Below are positions 9,357 to 18,747 of a DNA stretch of 64,000 nucleotides, one piece after another. The stretch covers positions 57,016 to 121,015 of the forward strand of contig JBKBKN010000009.1 of the NCBI GenBank assembly GCA_046294625.1, in the 5' to 3' direction. Each line of letters opens with the position of its first letter. Position 1 is the first letter of the stretch. The position numbers were made by a program, and so were the translations under genes. Under the pieces are notes generated by a model that was given only the letters and a program-made list of their open reading frames with translations, was not told where the DNA came from and did no database searches. This stretch comes from JBKBKN01 sp046294625. GTDB lineage: Bacteria > Bacteroidota > Bacteroidia > M30B66.

Positions 9357-10184
9357 ATGAAAGTTGCAATACGCATATGGTATATGTTGTTTGTGCTTTA
9401 TCTATCTCCAGTAAAAGCACAATATGCGAATTTGCATTATGATCCTATGAACCGAATTGCTACTCAGGACTATCATTTGGCTATGGCTGTGTATGAAATT
9501 CAAAATGCAAGGCCCGACAAAGCCATCAAAATTTTAAAAAAAAACCGAACTCCATCCCGAAAATATTTTGAATCATTTTACTTATATGGACTTGCTTATA
9601 AGCAAAAGAGCGACTACAAAAGGGCAATTCATTACTTCTCGAAAGCTACCCACGACAAAAGCACTTCGCTTCCTGCGTTTTTCGAAAGAGGAAATTGTTA
9701 TATGGCACAAAAACTTTTTGGACAAGCAGTCTTTGATTACAATCGGGTGATTGCTATTGACTCAACTTTCTTACCGGCCTATAACAATAGAGCTTATGCA
9801 AGAATCCGAAATTTTGGCGATGCACTCTTCCCTGCCCGACAACTTCAAATGGCCAGAAAAGATTTGGAAAAGGTACTCAGGCTGAACGATAATCCGGAAG
9901 ACGATAAAAAACACCTGTATTTTTTCAATTTAGGAATGCTCGACCTTTACCTATCAGAGTACTATCAGGCAAAGTTGAATTTTGATCAAAGCATTGCAAT
10001 TGACAGCACTTACGCTAAAGCTTATTATTTCCGTGGAATGTCCAATTTTCTCCGTAAAGCCTACTATGAAGCTGCCGATGACTTCAATATTGCCGAGCAA
10101 ATGGGATATTCTACCTTGAATACACCCGAATTTTTGCGCATTATCGATTTAGTAAAAGCTTATTATGATAGTTTAGCGGACTAA
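9357..10184 (+). CDS. Exported tetratricopeptide-repeat protein
   Basis: The ATG at 9357 is preferred over an in-frame TTG at 9315 because it gives a proper signal peptide (MKVAIRIWYMLFVLYLSPVK, cleavage about residue 21 before QYAN). The mature protein consists of TPR-like helical pairs; recognisable repeats include the blocks around FESFYLYGLAYKQKSDYKRA, LPAFFERGNCYMAQKLFGQA, LPAYNNRAYARI and AKAYYFRGMSNFLRKAYYEA. TPR proteins mediate protein contacts; no catalytic motif is visible. It is predicted periplasmic or anchored to the outer membrane by partners. Only 3 bases separate it from bioF, so they may be cotranscribed, but no functional link is evident. Confidence 0.8.
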   Translation: MKVAIRIWYMLFVLYLSPVKAQYANLHYDPMNRIATQDYHLAMAVYEIQNARPDKAIKILKKNRTPSRKYFESFYLYGLAYKQKSDYKRAIHYFSKATHDKSTSLPAFFERGNCYMAQKLFGQAVFDYNRVIAIDSTFLPAYNNRAYARIRNFGDALFPARQLQMARKDLEKVLRLNDNPEDDKKHLYFFNLGMLDLYLSEYYQAKLNFDQSIAIDSTYAKAYYFRGMSNFLRKAYYEAADDFNIAEQMGYSTLNTPEFLRIIDLVKAYYDSLAD

Positions 10185-10187
10185 TTC

Positions 10188-11342
10188 ATGTCATTAAAAC
10201 ACGATCCCACCAATTTAGCGCGAAGGCTTAAAAACAGGTCTTCATCAGGAACATTGCGTCACTTGAGTGTGAAGGATGAGCTGGTTGACTTTTCATCCAA
10301 TGATTACCTTGGTCTTGCAAGAAGTGAATCTTTGAAAATACGAATTGATGCTAGATTGAAAGAAAAGCAATCTAAGCAATACAATGGCAGCGGAGGTTCC
10401 AGACTGCTTAAAGGCAACTCATATGATGCTGAACAGTTAGAAGATTTTCTTGCTAAATTCCATGATACTGAATCGGCATTGCTGTTTAATTCCGGCTATG
10501 ATGCCAATTTGGGTCTCATCGGCTCATTGGCAGGAAAAGACGATTTATATTTATATGATGAGTTAATTCATGCTTCGATGCATGATGGTATGAAGCTGAG
10601 TCAGGCAGAAAAACAAAGCTTTCCACACAATGATGTAAGTTATCTTGAAGCATTCATACCGTCAAATTCCGGGGATGTATTCCTGCTCACCGAGTCTATA
10701 TTTTCCATGGATGGTGATGAAGCTCCGCTCAAGGAGCTGACGGCAATATGTAAATCGAAAGGCTGGTATCTGATCGTTGACGAAGCGCATGCAATGGGTA
10801 TTAAAGGCGGGAGAGGCGAAGGATTGCTGCAAAGTTTGGGTTTGCATAATGATGTTTTCGCGCGTATCATTACCTTTGGTAAAGGGCCGGGAGTTCACGG
10901 AGCAGCAATATTGGGCAACAATGCTCTTAAATCGTTCTTAATTAACTTTGCACGTCCGCTGATTTATTCTACTGCCCTACCCCTTCATTCTTTGATTGCA
11001 ATTGAGCAAAGCTATCTGATGTTTAGCAAAATGAATCAAGAAAGGAAGCATTTGCATGAAATCTCAATGAAATTTCACACTTTCGCAGCCCACCATTTTG
11101 CAGAAAAATATATTCATTCTTCTTCTGCAATTCACTGCATTGTAATTGTCGGAAATGAAACCACAAGATCATTTGCCACAAAACTTCAGGATTCAGGTTT
11201 GGATATAAGGCCGATTCTAAGCCCAACGGTGCCAAGACAAACCGAACGCATTCGCATTTGTTTGCATGCCTTTAACACCAGTGAAGAATTAAGTGAGTTG
11301 ATGGACAGTCTGCTGGAAGCAAAAAAATATTTTTCAATTTGA
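10188..11342 (+). CDS. bioF: 8-amino-7-oxononanoate synthase (BioF/KBL family)
   Basis: A 384-residue alpha-oxoamine synthase. It has the N-terminal FSSNDYLGLA signature (35-44), GSGGSRLLKGN (67-77), the PLP-pocket aspartate motif DEAHA (198-202), and the Schiff-base lysine Lys232 in TFGKGPGVHGA. BioF condenses pimeloyl-ACP (or pimeloyl-CoA) with alanine to make the biotin precursor KAPA. Other biotin genes are not nearby, so a 2-amino-3-ketobutyrate CoA ligase or other oxoamine synthase remains possible, but the FSSNDYLGLA and HGA signatures favour BioF. Confidence 0.84.
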   Translation: MSLKHDPTNLARRLKNRSSSGTLRHLSVKDELVDFSSNDYLGLARSESLKIRIDARLKEKQSKQYNGSGGSRLLKGNSYDAEQLEDFLAKFHDTESALLFNSGYDANLGLIGSLAGKDDLYLYDELIHASMHDGMKLSQAEKQSFPHNDVSYLEAFIPSNSGDVFLLTESIFSMDGDEAPLKELTAICKSKGWYLIVDEAHAMGIKGGRGEGLLQSLGLHNDVFARIITFGKGPGVHGAAILGNNALKSFLINFARPLIYSTALPLHSLIAIEQSYLMFSKMNQERKHLHEISMKFHTFAAHHFAEKYIHSSSAIHCIVIVGNETTRSFATKLQDSGLDIRPILSPTVPRQTERIRICLHAFNTSEELSELMDSLLEAKKYFSI

Positions 11343-11343
11343 T

Positions 11344-11373
11344 TTTGTGTTAAAGTGAAATTATCTATTTTTG
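11344..11373 (+). promoter_or_regulatory. Promoter of rpmH
   Basis: TTTG at 11344-11347 and a perfect TAnnTTTG box, TATTTTTG at 11366-11373, are separated by 18 bases, close to the phylum consensus. The predicted start near 11380 precedes the rpmH ATG by about 16 bases. The -33 box sits at the end of bioF and just after its stop. Confidence 0.6.
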
Positions 11374-11395
11374 CACTCCTAAAATTTAAACAGTT

Positions 11396-11554
11396 ATGTT
11401 CAGAACTTTTCAGCCATCTAATAGAAAAAGAAGAAACAAACACGGATTCCGTGAGCGCATGTCCACTCCAAATGGAAGAAGAGTGATTGCTGCTCGAAGG
11501 GCTCGTGGCAGAAAACGTTTAACTGTATCCAGCGTGAAGCTACATAAGCGTTAA
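11396..11554 (+). CDS. rpmH: 50S ribosomal protein L34
   Basis: A 52-residue, extremely basic protein ([20 protein letters not shown] at the N-terminus, [12 protein letters not shown] near the C-terminus) that is unmistakably L34, a component of the large ribosomal subunit binding 23S rRNA. It has its own promoter and a strong terminator, so it is monocistronic. In many bacteria rpmH is next to rnpA and dnaA at the origin; here it stands between bioF and a lactate dehydrogenase gene, with no rnpA visible. Confidence 0.97.
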   Translation: MFRTFQPSNRKRRNKHGFRERMSTPNGRRVIAARRARGRKRLTVSSVKLHKR

Positions 11555-11574
11555 TGCTTAGCAAACATATTTTT

Positions 11575-11606
11575 AAAAAGCCGCTCTTTTGCGGCTTTTT
11601 TATTTT
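11575..11606 (+). terminator. Rho-independent terminator after rpmH
   Basis: AAAAAGCCGC (11575-11584), a TCTTTT loop, then GCGGCTTTTTT (11591-11601) form a GC-rich stem followed by a T-run, 20 bases after the rpmH stop. The symmetric A/T tracts could also help stop leftward transcription of the facing ldhA gene. Confidence 0.85.
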
Positions 11607-11629
11607 ATGAAATTGTTATTAACCAAAAA

Positions 11630-12622
11630 TCAGGTAAGCAAATTCTCACAAGGCAAGTTATTGCGCATGGCATGCAAGTTATGCAATGTAGTTTCTGCAA
11701 TATTTTTAAGCGCGGTGTGCGTGAGAAAAGCCTGATGTCCGGTGATGATGACACGGTCGTGGTCTAACAAGGTTTGTAAGGTTTGATCCTTCAGTTTTTC
11801 GGTAGAATGGTTGTAGAAAAACAAGCCTTTTTCACGCTCATACACATCGGCTCCAAAATATCCAACTTGCCCGGTTTCCAGAGCATCTATTAGGTCTGCA
11901 GTATTCACAATAGCCCCTCTTGCTGTATTAATCAACATCACACCGGGTTTCATTTTGGCAATGGTTTCTTTATCAATCATGTAATGCGTATGTTCATTTA
12001 AGGGGCAATAGAGACTAATGATGTCGCTTTGTTTGTAAAGTGCCTCTTTGTCCACATATTGCAATCCGATTTCCTGAGCGAGTTTTGTATCAGGATAGGG
12101 ATCGAACGCAAGCAGTTTACAGCCAAATCCGTGAAGAATGCGTGCCGCTATAGCGCCTATATGACCGGTTCCGATAATCCCTGCCGTTTTGCCATGCATA
12201 TCAAAGCCTATCAGTTCATCAAGCTCCCAGTTATTCTTAGCAATAAGCTGCTGTGCCCTGAGCAATCGTCTATTTAGTGCCATGATGAGCATGATGGAGT
12301 GTTCTGCTATGGCATAAGGTGAATAATTGGGGACATTTGCTACTTTCATACCAATGGCTTTTGCCTTGTTTATATCAACATGATCGTAGCCTGCAGAACG
12401 CAAGGAAATATATTTCACACCTACCTGATGCAGGGCATGAAGCACTTCAGCTCTTAAATTATCGTTTGAAAAAACAGAAACGGCATCATATCCTGCTGCT
12501 GACGAAGCGTTGTCAAGTTGCAAAGCGTCTGAAGTGAATTTTGCAAACTTGTCAATATCTGGGGCAATCTTTTTGAGTGCATTTATTTCAAATGGTTTTG
12601 CTGAAAAAAATAAGGTTTTCAT
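11630..12622 (-). CDS. ldhA: D-lactate dehydrogenase (D-2-hydroxyacid dehydrogenase, LdhA type)
   Basis: A 330-residue protein when started at the ATG 12622 (a TTG lies three codons upstream). It has the NAD-binding GTGHIG loop, and the catalytic set of D-2-hydroxyacid dehydrogenases: Arg235 (NTARGA), Glu262 (DVYEREKGLFF) and His296 (TGHQAFLT). The YEREKGLFF segment is typical of fermentative D-lactate dehydrogenases (pyruvate + NADH to D-lactate). It is 21 bases from the Ca-ATPase gene on the same strand, so both may share a transcript, although their roles are unrelated. Confidence 0.9.
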   Translation of the reverse strand: MKTLFFSAKPFEINALKKIAPDIDKFAKFTSDALQLDNASSAAGYDAVSVFSNDNLRAEVLHALHQVGVKYISLRSAGYDHVDINKAKAIGMKVANVPNYSPYAIAEHSIMLIMALNRRLLRAQQLIAKNNWELDELIGFDMHGKTAGIIGTGHIGAIAARILHGFGCKLLAFDPYPDTKLAQEIGLQYVDKEALYKQSDIISLYCPLNEHTHYMIDKETIAKMKPGVMLINTARGAIVNTADLIDALETGQVGYFGADVYEREKGLFFYNHSTEKLKDQTLQTLLDHDRVIITGHQAFLTHTALKNIAETTLHNLHAMRNNLPCENLLT

Positions 12623-12643
12623 GTATGACAAAATTTAATGGCT

Positions 12644-15367
12644 TTAGGGTTGTGGTATCAGCCTTCGTTTAAAGAATTTTAATATTTCACCAAATATTAA
12701 CACAAAGGAAGCCAGTGCTGCCATAGAAACAAATTCAGTAAACGATATGGGATCGAATTTAAACAGACGCTCAAAGAAAGGAATTTCTACAATCATCACC
12801 TGAATGACAATGGAGACGATCAAGGCGATGTTAACATATTTATTGCTAAAGAATCCAATTGTAAACATTGACTGCCGAATAGATCGCATGTTAAATATAT
12901 TGTAAAGCTGACAGAAAGCCATGGTAATAAAGGCTGCAGACCTTGCCTTTTCTTCGCTCTCCGGCAGAAAATATTTAAATGCTGCTAAGGTAAGAATGGT
13001 CATCACCACAGCATTAATGAGCAAAAAAGGAACAATCTCTTTGTTTAAAATAGCTTCATTTCTTTTTACCGGCTTTTCTTTCAATACGTCGCCATGCTTA
13101 CGTTCTGTAGCTAAAGCCTTGTCGCCTACCCCATCGGTTACAAGATTGAGCCAAAGTATCTGTGTGGCAGTTAGTGGCAATGGCAGACCGGCTATAATCG
13201 AAGTAACGAGTGTAATAATCTCTGCAAAATTGGTCGTAAGCAGGAAAAAGCTGGTTTGGCGTGCATTTTTAAAAACAATTCTGCCTTCTTCAATAGCATT
13301 GACTATGGTGGCAAAGTTATCATCAGCTAGCACTACTTTGGATGCATCGCGGGCTACATCTGTCCCCATGATTCCCATTGCTACCCCAACATCTGCTTTT
13401 TTAAGCGCTGGTGCATCATTCACCCCATCACCAGTCATGGCAATGAGTTCACCCTGTCGCTGAAGTGTTTCGGCAATGCGTAGCTTCATTTGAGGTGTAA
13501 GCCTTGCAAACACATTGGTCGTCTTTACTACTTGTTCAAACTCTTTCTCATCCAGTTCCAGCAACTGAGCCTCAGTGCATGCTTTCACATCATTGTCGTG
13601 TTCATCTATTATTCCTGTAGCTCGGGCAATGGCTATACCTGTTTTAATATGATCGCCTGTGGCCATAATTACCCTTATGCCTGCCGATCGGCATTTCATC
13701 ACAGCCTCTCTGGCATCCGGTCTTGGCGGGTCTATCATGCCGGTGATCCCCACAAAACATAAGTCATTAAAATCCTGTTCATCAATTTCTGCTACCGAAT
13801 CGGGCAACTCCTTTATGGCCAATGCGATCACACGCATAGCATCATCAGACCATGTTTCAATTTGATCGCGTATCTGCTTTTTCTTAGCATCATCTATTAA
13901 ACGCGATTGGTTGTCTTTGGTATTATAGTGCAGGGAATGCTTCAGAACCTTTTCCGGTGCCCCTACTACCATCAAATACTTTTTACCTTCTATTATTGCC
14001 AAAGTAGCGCGCATTTTCAAATCAGAATTGAAAGGAAAATCATCTAATTTTGAGTCATGTAGATGAAGCCCTTTCAAAAAGCCTGATTTACGAGCCATTA
14101 CTAATAAGGCTCCTTCTGTAGGATCTCCAATCAATTGATATCTTTCTTTGTCTTGATCGTGTTTGATTTCTGAGTTGTTTGAAATACCGGCTATTAACAT
14201 GAGCATTCTCAATTCTTCTTCTTGCTCAGGTTCTACCACTTTGCCATTCCGTGTAAAATTTCCTACCGGAATCCAGCCTTCACCACCAACTTCCCAGATA
14301 TTCCCATCGGCCGATGCTACTCTTCTTACGGTTAAGGTATTTTGAGTAAGTGTTCCTGTTTTATCAGTTAAAATAGTAGTTACTGCACCCAATGTTTCTG
14401 TTGCTGTAAATTCCCTAATGATGACGTTGCGTTTCGACATGCGGTGAGCACCTACGGCAAGCACAATGGCAAGCACGGCAGGTAAACCTTCTGGAATAGA
14501 TGAAACTAAAGCAGCTATGGCCACAAGCAGCAATTCATCCCACTCATATTCCTGAAAAAAATAGCCAACACCAAATAACAAAACTGAACTTAGAACAGCT
14601 ATTATAGCCATTTGCCGAGCCAAAATATTTGTCTTACGCTGAAAATTAGTGATCTTACCTTTGATACCTTTCAAAGAAGATGCAATATCTCCAAGAGCAG
14701 TTTGCATGCCCGTTGCGGTTACAACAGCTTTGGCATAACCACCTGCAATGAAAGTACCTTTCCAAAGCATATTGGTGCGATCGGCAAGTGGAGTGTCTGC
14801 TCCGCTTTCTTCGTCTTTCTTTTCGATCGGAACAGACTCGCCGGTTAAGGGTGCTTCAATGGAGCGAAGATTTTTAGAATAAATAATTCGAGCATCAGCA
14901 GGAATACTGTCGCCTTCTTCTAACACAATAATATCGCCTGGCACAAGGTCAGCAGCGTTGATGGATATTTTTTGACCATTACGCATAACTTTAGCCACGG
15001 CTACTACCATATTTTTGAGTGAAGCCACCGCTTGTTCTGCCTTTACTTCCTGATAGAAGCCAATCAGTGCATTAGCCAGAATCACTGCCAAAATCACCCA
15101 CATATCAATTTCATGACCAGTGAAATAAGAAATCAGTGCCGCTATGAACAAAATCAGAATCAGCAAACTTTTAAATTGACTGATAAACATGCTCAGCATC
15201 GAACGCTTTTGCTGATCTGGTATCTCGTTTAATCCATAGTTTAATTGTCTGCTCTGAGCTTCAACATCGTTAAGTCCATCTTCGCTTGTTTGGAACATTT
15301 CCATCACAGCTCGAGCGGTAAGCGCATGAACCGAGATGCTCTTTAATTCGTCTTTGGTAGGAATCAT
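12644..15367 (-). CDS. Calcium-transporting P-type ATPase (P2A, PacL/SERCA-like)
   Basis: A 907-residue P-type ATPase from the ATG at 15367 (a TTG 12 codons upstream is less likely). It has the actuator TGES (about 175-178), the phosphorylation motif DKTGTLT (Asp335), the hinge TGDGVNDAPAL, and about ten membrane helices. Calcium ligands known from SERCA are conserved: PEGLP in M4 (Glu293), N and E of NFAE in M5, and N, T and D of NLVTDG in M6. This pattern points to Ca2+ export across the inner membrane. The N-terminal cation-ATPase domain begins with HALTARAVMEMF. P2B or Na/K types are unlikely given the M4-M6 residues. Confidence 0.9.
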   Translation of the reverse strand: MIPTKDELKSISVHALTARAVMEMFQTSEDGLNDVEAQSRQLNYGLNEIPDQQKRSMLSMFISQFKSLLILILFIAALISYFTGHEIDMWVILAVILANALIGFYQEVKAEQAVASLKNMVVAVAKVMRNGQKISINAADLVPGDIIVLEEGDSIPADARIIYSKNLRSIEAPLTGESVPIEKKDEESGADTPLADRTNMLWKGTFIAGGYAKAVVTATGMQTALGDIASSLKGIKGKITNFQRKTNILARQMAIIAVLSSVLLFGVGYFFQEYEWDELLLVAIAALVSSIPEGLPAVLAIVLAVGAHRMSKRNVIIREFTATETLGAVTTILTDKTGTLTQNTLTVRRVASADGNIWEVGGEGWIPVGNFTRNGKVVEPEQEEELRMLMLIAGISNNSEIKHDQDKERYQLIGDPTEGALLVMARKSGFLKGLHLHDSKLDDFPFNSDLKMRATLAIIEGKKYLMVVGAPEKVLKHSLHYNTKDNQSRLIDDAKKKQIRDQIETWSDDAMRVIALAIKELPDSVAEIDEQDFNDLCFVGITGMIDPPRPDAREAVMKCRSAGIRVIMATGDHIKTGIAIARATGIIDEHDNDVKACTEAQLLELDEKEFEQVVKTTNVFARLTPQMKLRIAETLQRQGELIAMTGDGVNDAPALKKADVGVAMGIMGTDVARDASKVVLADDNFATIVNAIEEGRIVFKNARQTSFFLLTTNFAEIITLVTSIIAGLPLPLTATQILWLNLVTDGVGDKALATERKHGDVLKEKPVKRNEAILNKEIVPFLLINAVVMTILTLAAFKYFLPESEEKARSAAFITMAFCQLYNIFNMRSIRQSMFTIGFFSNKYVNIALIVSIVIQVMIVEIPFFERLFKFDPISFTEFVSMAALASFVLIFGEILKFFKRRLIPQP

Positions 15368-15638
15368 AAGTTGCGTTAGTAGAGAGTAATACCCTGTTTG
15401 CAAATTAAATAGTTGAGCATTAAAAAAAGCATTTGTTTTGATTTTTTAATATGCCGCACGGACTCATTAGGAAGCATTTTTTGCGTCAAATTGAATGCTT
15501 GCACGCACTGCAATAGGCATAAACCTTGGTTTTTCAACAATTGTGAAAAACAAAGTGTCATAATGACAATTAAATTTTATTAAACTTGCGCTGATCATTT
15601 TGCGTTAAGACACACAGTTAAGGTACGGATTTTAAATT

Positions 15639-18083
15639 ATGGAGAAATACATTTGTATTCACGGGCATTTTTATCAACCCCCCAGAGAAAATGCCTGGCT
15701 TGAAGAAATTGAGTTGCAGGATTCCGCACACCCTTTTCATGACTGGAATGAAAGAATCACTCATGAGTGTTATGGTCCAAATGGATCATCTCGCATTTTG
15801 GATGAAACACAGCATATCACTGATATTCTGAATAATTACGCACGCATCAGCTTCAACTTTGGGCCCACTTTGCTGCAATGGATGGAAAAACACAATGCAG
15901 AAGCCTACAACAAGATTTTGGTAGCCGACCGAGAAAGCATGGAATTCTATGGGGGGCATGGATCGGCTATGGCTCAGGTTTTTAATCACATCATCATGCC
16001 CCTGGCCAATGAGCGTGATAAATATACTCAGGTATTATGGGGTATCGCTGACTTCGAAAAGCGGTTTAAACGAAAGCCGGAAGGAATGTGGCTGGCCGAA
16101 ACTGCTGTTGATACACCAACACTTGAGGTGCTAGCTGCACACGATATCAAGTTTACCATACTCGCTCCACGCCAAGCATCCAGAGTGAGAAAAACAGGAG
16201 CCAAAGACTGGCAAGATGTGTCGCATGAAAAAATCGATACACGCCGACCCTATTGGTGCAAATTGCCGTCGGGCAAAAAAATTGCGCTATTCTTTTATGA
16301 TGGCGATCGCTCACAAGCGGTAGCTTTTAAAGGCATTCTGGACGACGGTAAAGCCTTTGCCAATCATCTTGCTGAAGGATTTTCCGACAATGGCGACGCT
16401 CAACAATTGGTTCACATTGCCACTGACGGAGAAAGCTATGGCCACCATCACAAACATGGAGATATGGCCTTAGCCTATTGCCTCAACTACATTGAGCGCA
16501 ATGGATTAGCTAAATTGACTAACTATGGACAATATCTTGAATTGTTCTCACCTGAATGGGAAGTAGAAATATTTGAAAACAGTTCATGGAGTTGTGTGCA
16601 TGGTGTAGAGCGCTGGCGAAGCAATTGCGGCTGCAGCTCTGGCATGAATCCGGGATGGCATCAGGAATGGAGAGCTCCTCTTCGACAAGCTTTGGATTGG
16701 CTCAGGGATAAATTGATTGTGGTTTATGAAAAAGAAATGGCGCGTTATGCCAAAAATATTTGGGATATGCGCAATGACTATATCCAGATACTTCTAAATA
16801 GAACCGACGAAACGGTAGATGAGCTGCTTAAAACTTATTGCGGCAACATTCCTACGGGACATCACAAAACACGTGTGCTCAGACTATTGGAAATGCAGCG
16901 AAATGCGATGCTCATGTACACCAGTTGTGGATGGTTTTTCGATGAAATTTCAGGTATTGAAACAACTCAGATTCTTCAATATGCCGACCGCGCAATCCAA
17001 TTGGCAGAAAGTGAAAGTAGTGTGGTGCTTGGGAAAGAATTTATGAATCGTTTGAAAAATGCTCCTAGCAACCTTACAAATCTTAAAAATGGTGCTGAAG
17101 TTCACAGACAATATGTGCAACCTTCGAGATTAACTTTGTCAAAAGTTGGTTGTCACTATGCCGTTGCTTCGTTGTTTGAAGAATACCCGGAAGATTTAGT
17201 GATTTGTAACTACCGTGCCGAAAGTGAGATCTATGAGCGCCGCGATGCCGGTTTACTTAAACTTGCGATTGGTAAAACTAAAGTGCATTCAATAGTCACT
17301 TATTCGGTTAAGCAATTCTATTTTGCAGTAGTGTATCTCGGTCAAAATCATATCATCGGAAACTTTAGCAGTTTCATGGAAGATGACGATTTTCAGGCTA
17401 TGAGAGTAGAAATTGATACTGCTTTTGTTGAAAGTCGAATTTCTGATGTGATCGGTATCATGCAAACCTATTTCGGACCTGATAAATTTTCGCTTTGGAG
17501 CCTTTTTAAAGATGAACAGCGCAAAGTATTGCATCAGATTATTCAAAGAGATGTGCAGCAAGCTGAAGAATCATACCGAAGCATTCTTAATCGCAATTAC
17601 AACATTATGAGTGTGTTGCGTAAAAACAAGTTGCCTATTCCTGCTATTTTGCGCAAAAATCTTGAGGTGGTGATCAATTCAGATATTCGGCAAATTTTTG
17701 AGAATGGTAAAATCAACACATCGAAACTCGATAAACTCGCTGAAGATACGCTTGCCTGGGATATCGCTTTAGACAAAACACCTATTAGCTTTGCCGCTAG
17801 TCGGAAAATTCAAAACATGATTGACGCCATCGATTTTTCCGACGATGGATTAAAGACACTAGACACCATGATTAGGGTGCTTTCTATACTTGAAAAATTG
17901 TCAATTGAACTGGAGCTGTGGGAAATACAAAATTCCTATTTCAATAAAGCTAATCAAGCCATTAATCTGCAAAAGAAAATATCATCGTCATCGTTTCCTT
18001 CGCAGGCATGGTTGATGCGTTTTAGACAAATGGGAATCTTTTTAAACCTGAAACTAAAAATAGTGGAAGAAGTGCATGCCTGA
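15639..18083 (+). CDS. Glycoside hydrolase family 57 protein with DUF3536
   Basis: An 814-residue cytosolic protein with no signal peptide. It begins with the GH57 signature HGHFYQPPREN (8-18), carries GMWLAETAVD with Glu154 as the likely nucleophile, and DGESYGHHHKHGD around residue 260. The long C-terminal half matches the DUF3536 extension found on this GH57 subgroup. GH57 enzymes act on alpha-glucans (amylase, branching, 4-alpha-glucanotransferase activities); the DUF3536 subgroup is not well characterised, so a precise reaction should not be assigned. A role in intracellular glycogen is plausible. Its stop abuts the facing nfu gene with no gap. The 270-base region upstream (15368-15638) is a divergent intergenic space with no clear promoter. 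Confidence 0.85.
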   Translation: MEKYICIHGHFYQPPRENAWLEEIELQDSAHPFHDWNERITHECYGPNGSSRILDETQHITDILNNYARISFNFGPTLLQWMEKHNAEAYNKILVADRESMEFYGGHGSAMAQVFNHIIMPLANERDKYTQVLWGIADFEKRFKRKPEGMWLAETAVDTPTLEVLAAHDIKFTILAPRQASRVRKTGAKDWQDVSHEKIDTRRPYWCKLPSGKKIALFFYDGDRSQAVAFKGILDDGKAFANHLAEGFSDNGDAQQLVHIATDGESYGHHHKHGDMALAYCLNYIERNGLAKLTNYGQYLELFSPEWEVEIFENSSWSCVHGVERWRSNCGCSSGMNPGWHQEWRAPLRQALDWLRDKLIVVYEKEMARYAKNIWDMRNDYIQILLNRTDETVDELLKTYCGNIPTGHHKTRVLRLLEMQRNAMLMYTSCGWFFDEISGIETTQILQYADRAIQLAESESSVVLGKEFMNRLKNAPSNLTNLKNGAEVHRQYVQPSRLTLSKVGCHYAVASLFEEYPEDLVICNYRAESEIYERRDAGLLKLAIGKTKVHSIVTYSVKQFYFAVVYLGQNHIIGNFSSFMEDDDFQAMRVEIDTAFVESRISDVIGIMQTYFGPDKFSLWSLFKDEQRKVLHQIIQRDVQQAEESYRSILNRNYNIMSVLRKNKLPIPAILRKNLEVVINSDIRQIFENGKINTSKLDKLAEDTLAWDIALDKTPISFAASRKIQNMIDAIDFSDDGLKTLDTMIRVLSILEKLSIELELWEIQNSYFNKANQAINLQKKISSSSFPSQAWLMRFRQMGIFLNLKLKIVEEVHA

Positions 18084-18692
18084 TTACTGATTTTCAGCAA
18101 CTACTTCTTTCACCCCCGGAACCATTCTTTTCAAAAGATTTTCGATACCCGATTTGAGCGTAACAGTAGAAGAAGGACAACCACTGCAAGAGCCTTGCAA
18201 GATCACCGAAACTACACCATCCTGATAGTTTTTGAAAGTGATGGCTCCTCCATCCTGCTCCACGGCCGGTCTAATATACTCATCTAGAATCTGTTTGATC
18301 GCTGCAACCGCTTCCTGATCATTTGCAGGAATACTACTAACCGCTTCTGATTTTTGATCCATTTCAGAATTCTTCTCCGCAGGATAGTCTATGATGGCAT
18401 CACCGGAGGTGTTCAAAAAGCCTTTTATCAATTCGCGTAGCTCGGAAGCAAGCGAAGACCAGTTATGCTCAGGACTTTTGGTCACTGTCACAAAGTTGTT
18501 ATTGAAAAACAGTGATTTCACCTTTCCTGTAGAAAATAAAAGCTGAGCAAGCGGTGCACCATTGGTTTCTTCAAAGCTTTGATACTCCAACATTACATTG
18601 GGTTTCATGATTAATCGATTGGCCACAAACTTCATAGTTTCCGGATTGGGAGTGGCTTCTGCATATAATGTGGTGATTGTTTGTGCTAGCAT
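18084..18692 (-). CDS. nfu: Nfu-type iron-sulfur cluster carrier
   Basis: A 202-residue two-domain protein. The N-terminal Nfu_N domain (about 5-95, starting TLYAEATPNPETMKFV) is followed by a linker and the NifU C-terminal domain (about 125-200) with the cluster-binding CSGC motif (Cys169, Cys172). Such proteins bind a 4Fe-4S cluster between two monomers and deliver it to apo-proteins. The organisation resembles mitochondrial Nfu1 and is common in Bacteroidota. It lies tail-to-tail with the GH57 gene. Users of clusters in this window include QueG. Confidence 0.9.
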   Translation of the reverse strand: MLAQTITTLYAEATPNPETMKFVANRLIMKPNVMLEYQSFEETNGAPLAQLLFSTGKVKSLFFNNNFVTVTKSPEHNWSSLASELRELIKGFLNTSGDAIIDYPAEKNSEMDQKSEAVSSIPANDQEAVAAIKQILDEYIRPAVEQDGGAITFKNYQDGVVSVILQGSCSGCPSSTVTLKSGIENLLKRMVPGVKEVVAENQ

Positions 18693-18747
18693 GTTAATAA
18701 GTTTTACATTTTAAAAACATTCGATTGGCATTGAAGTTTAGCTTTCA

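Noticed and set aside
15376..15561. A 61-codon minus-strand frame upstream of the Ca-ATPase gene
   Set aside because: No recognisable domain, no initiation context, and low-complexity cysteine and leucine composition; treated as intergenic.
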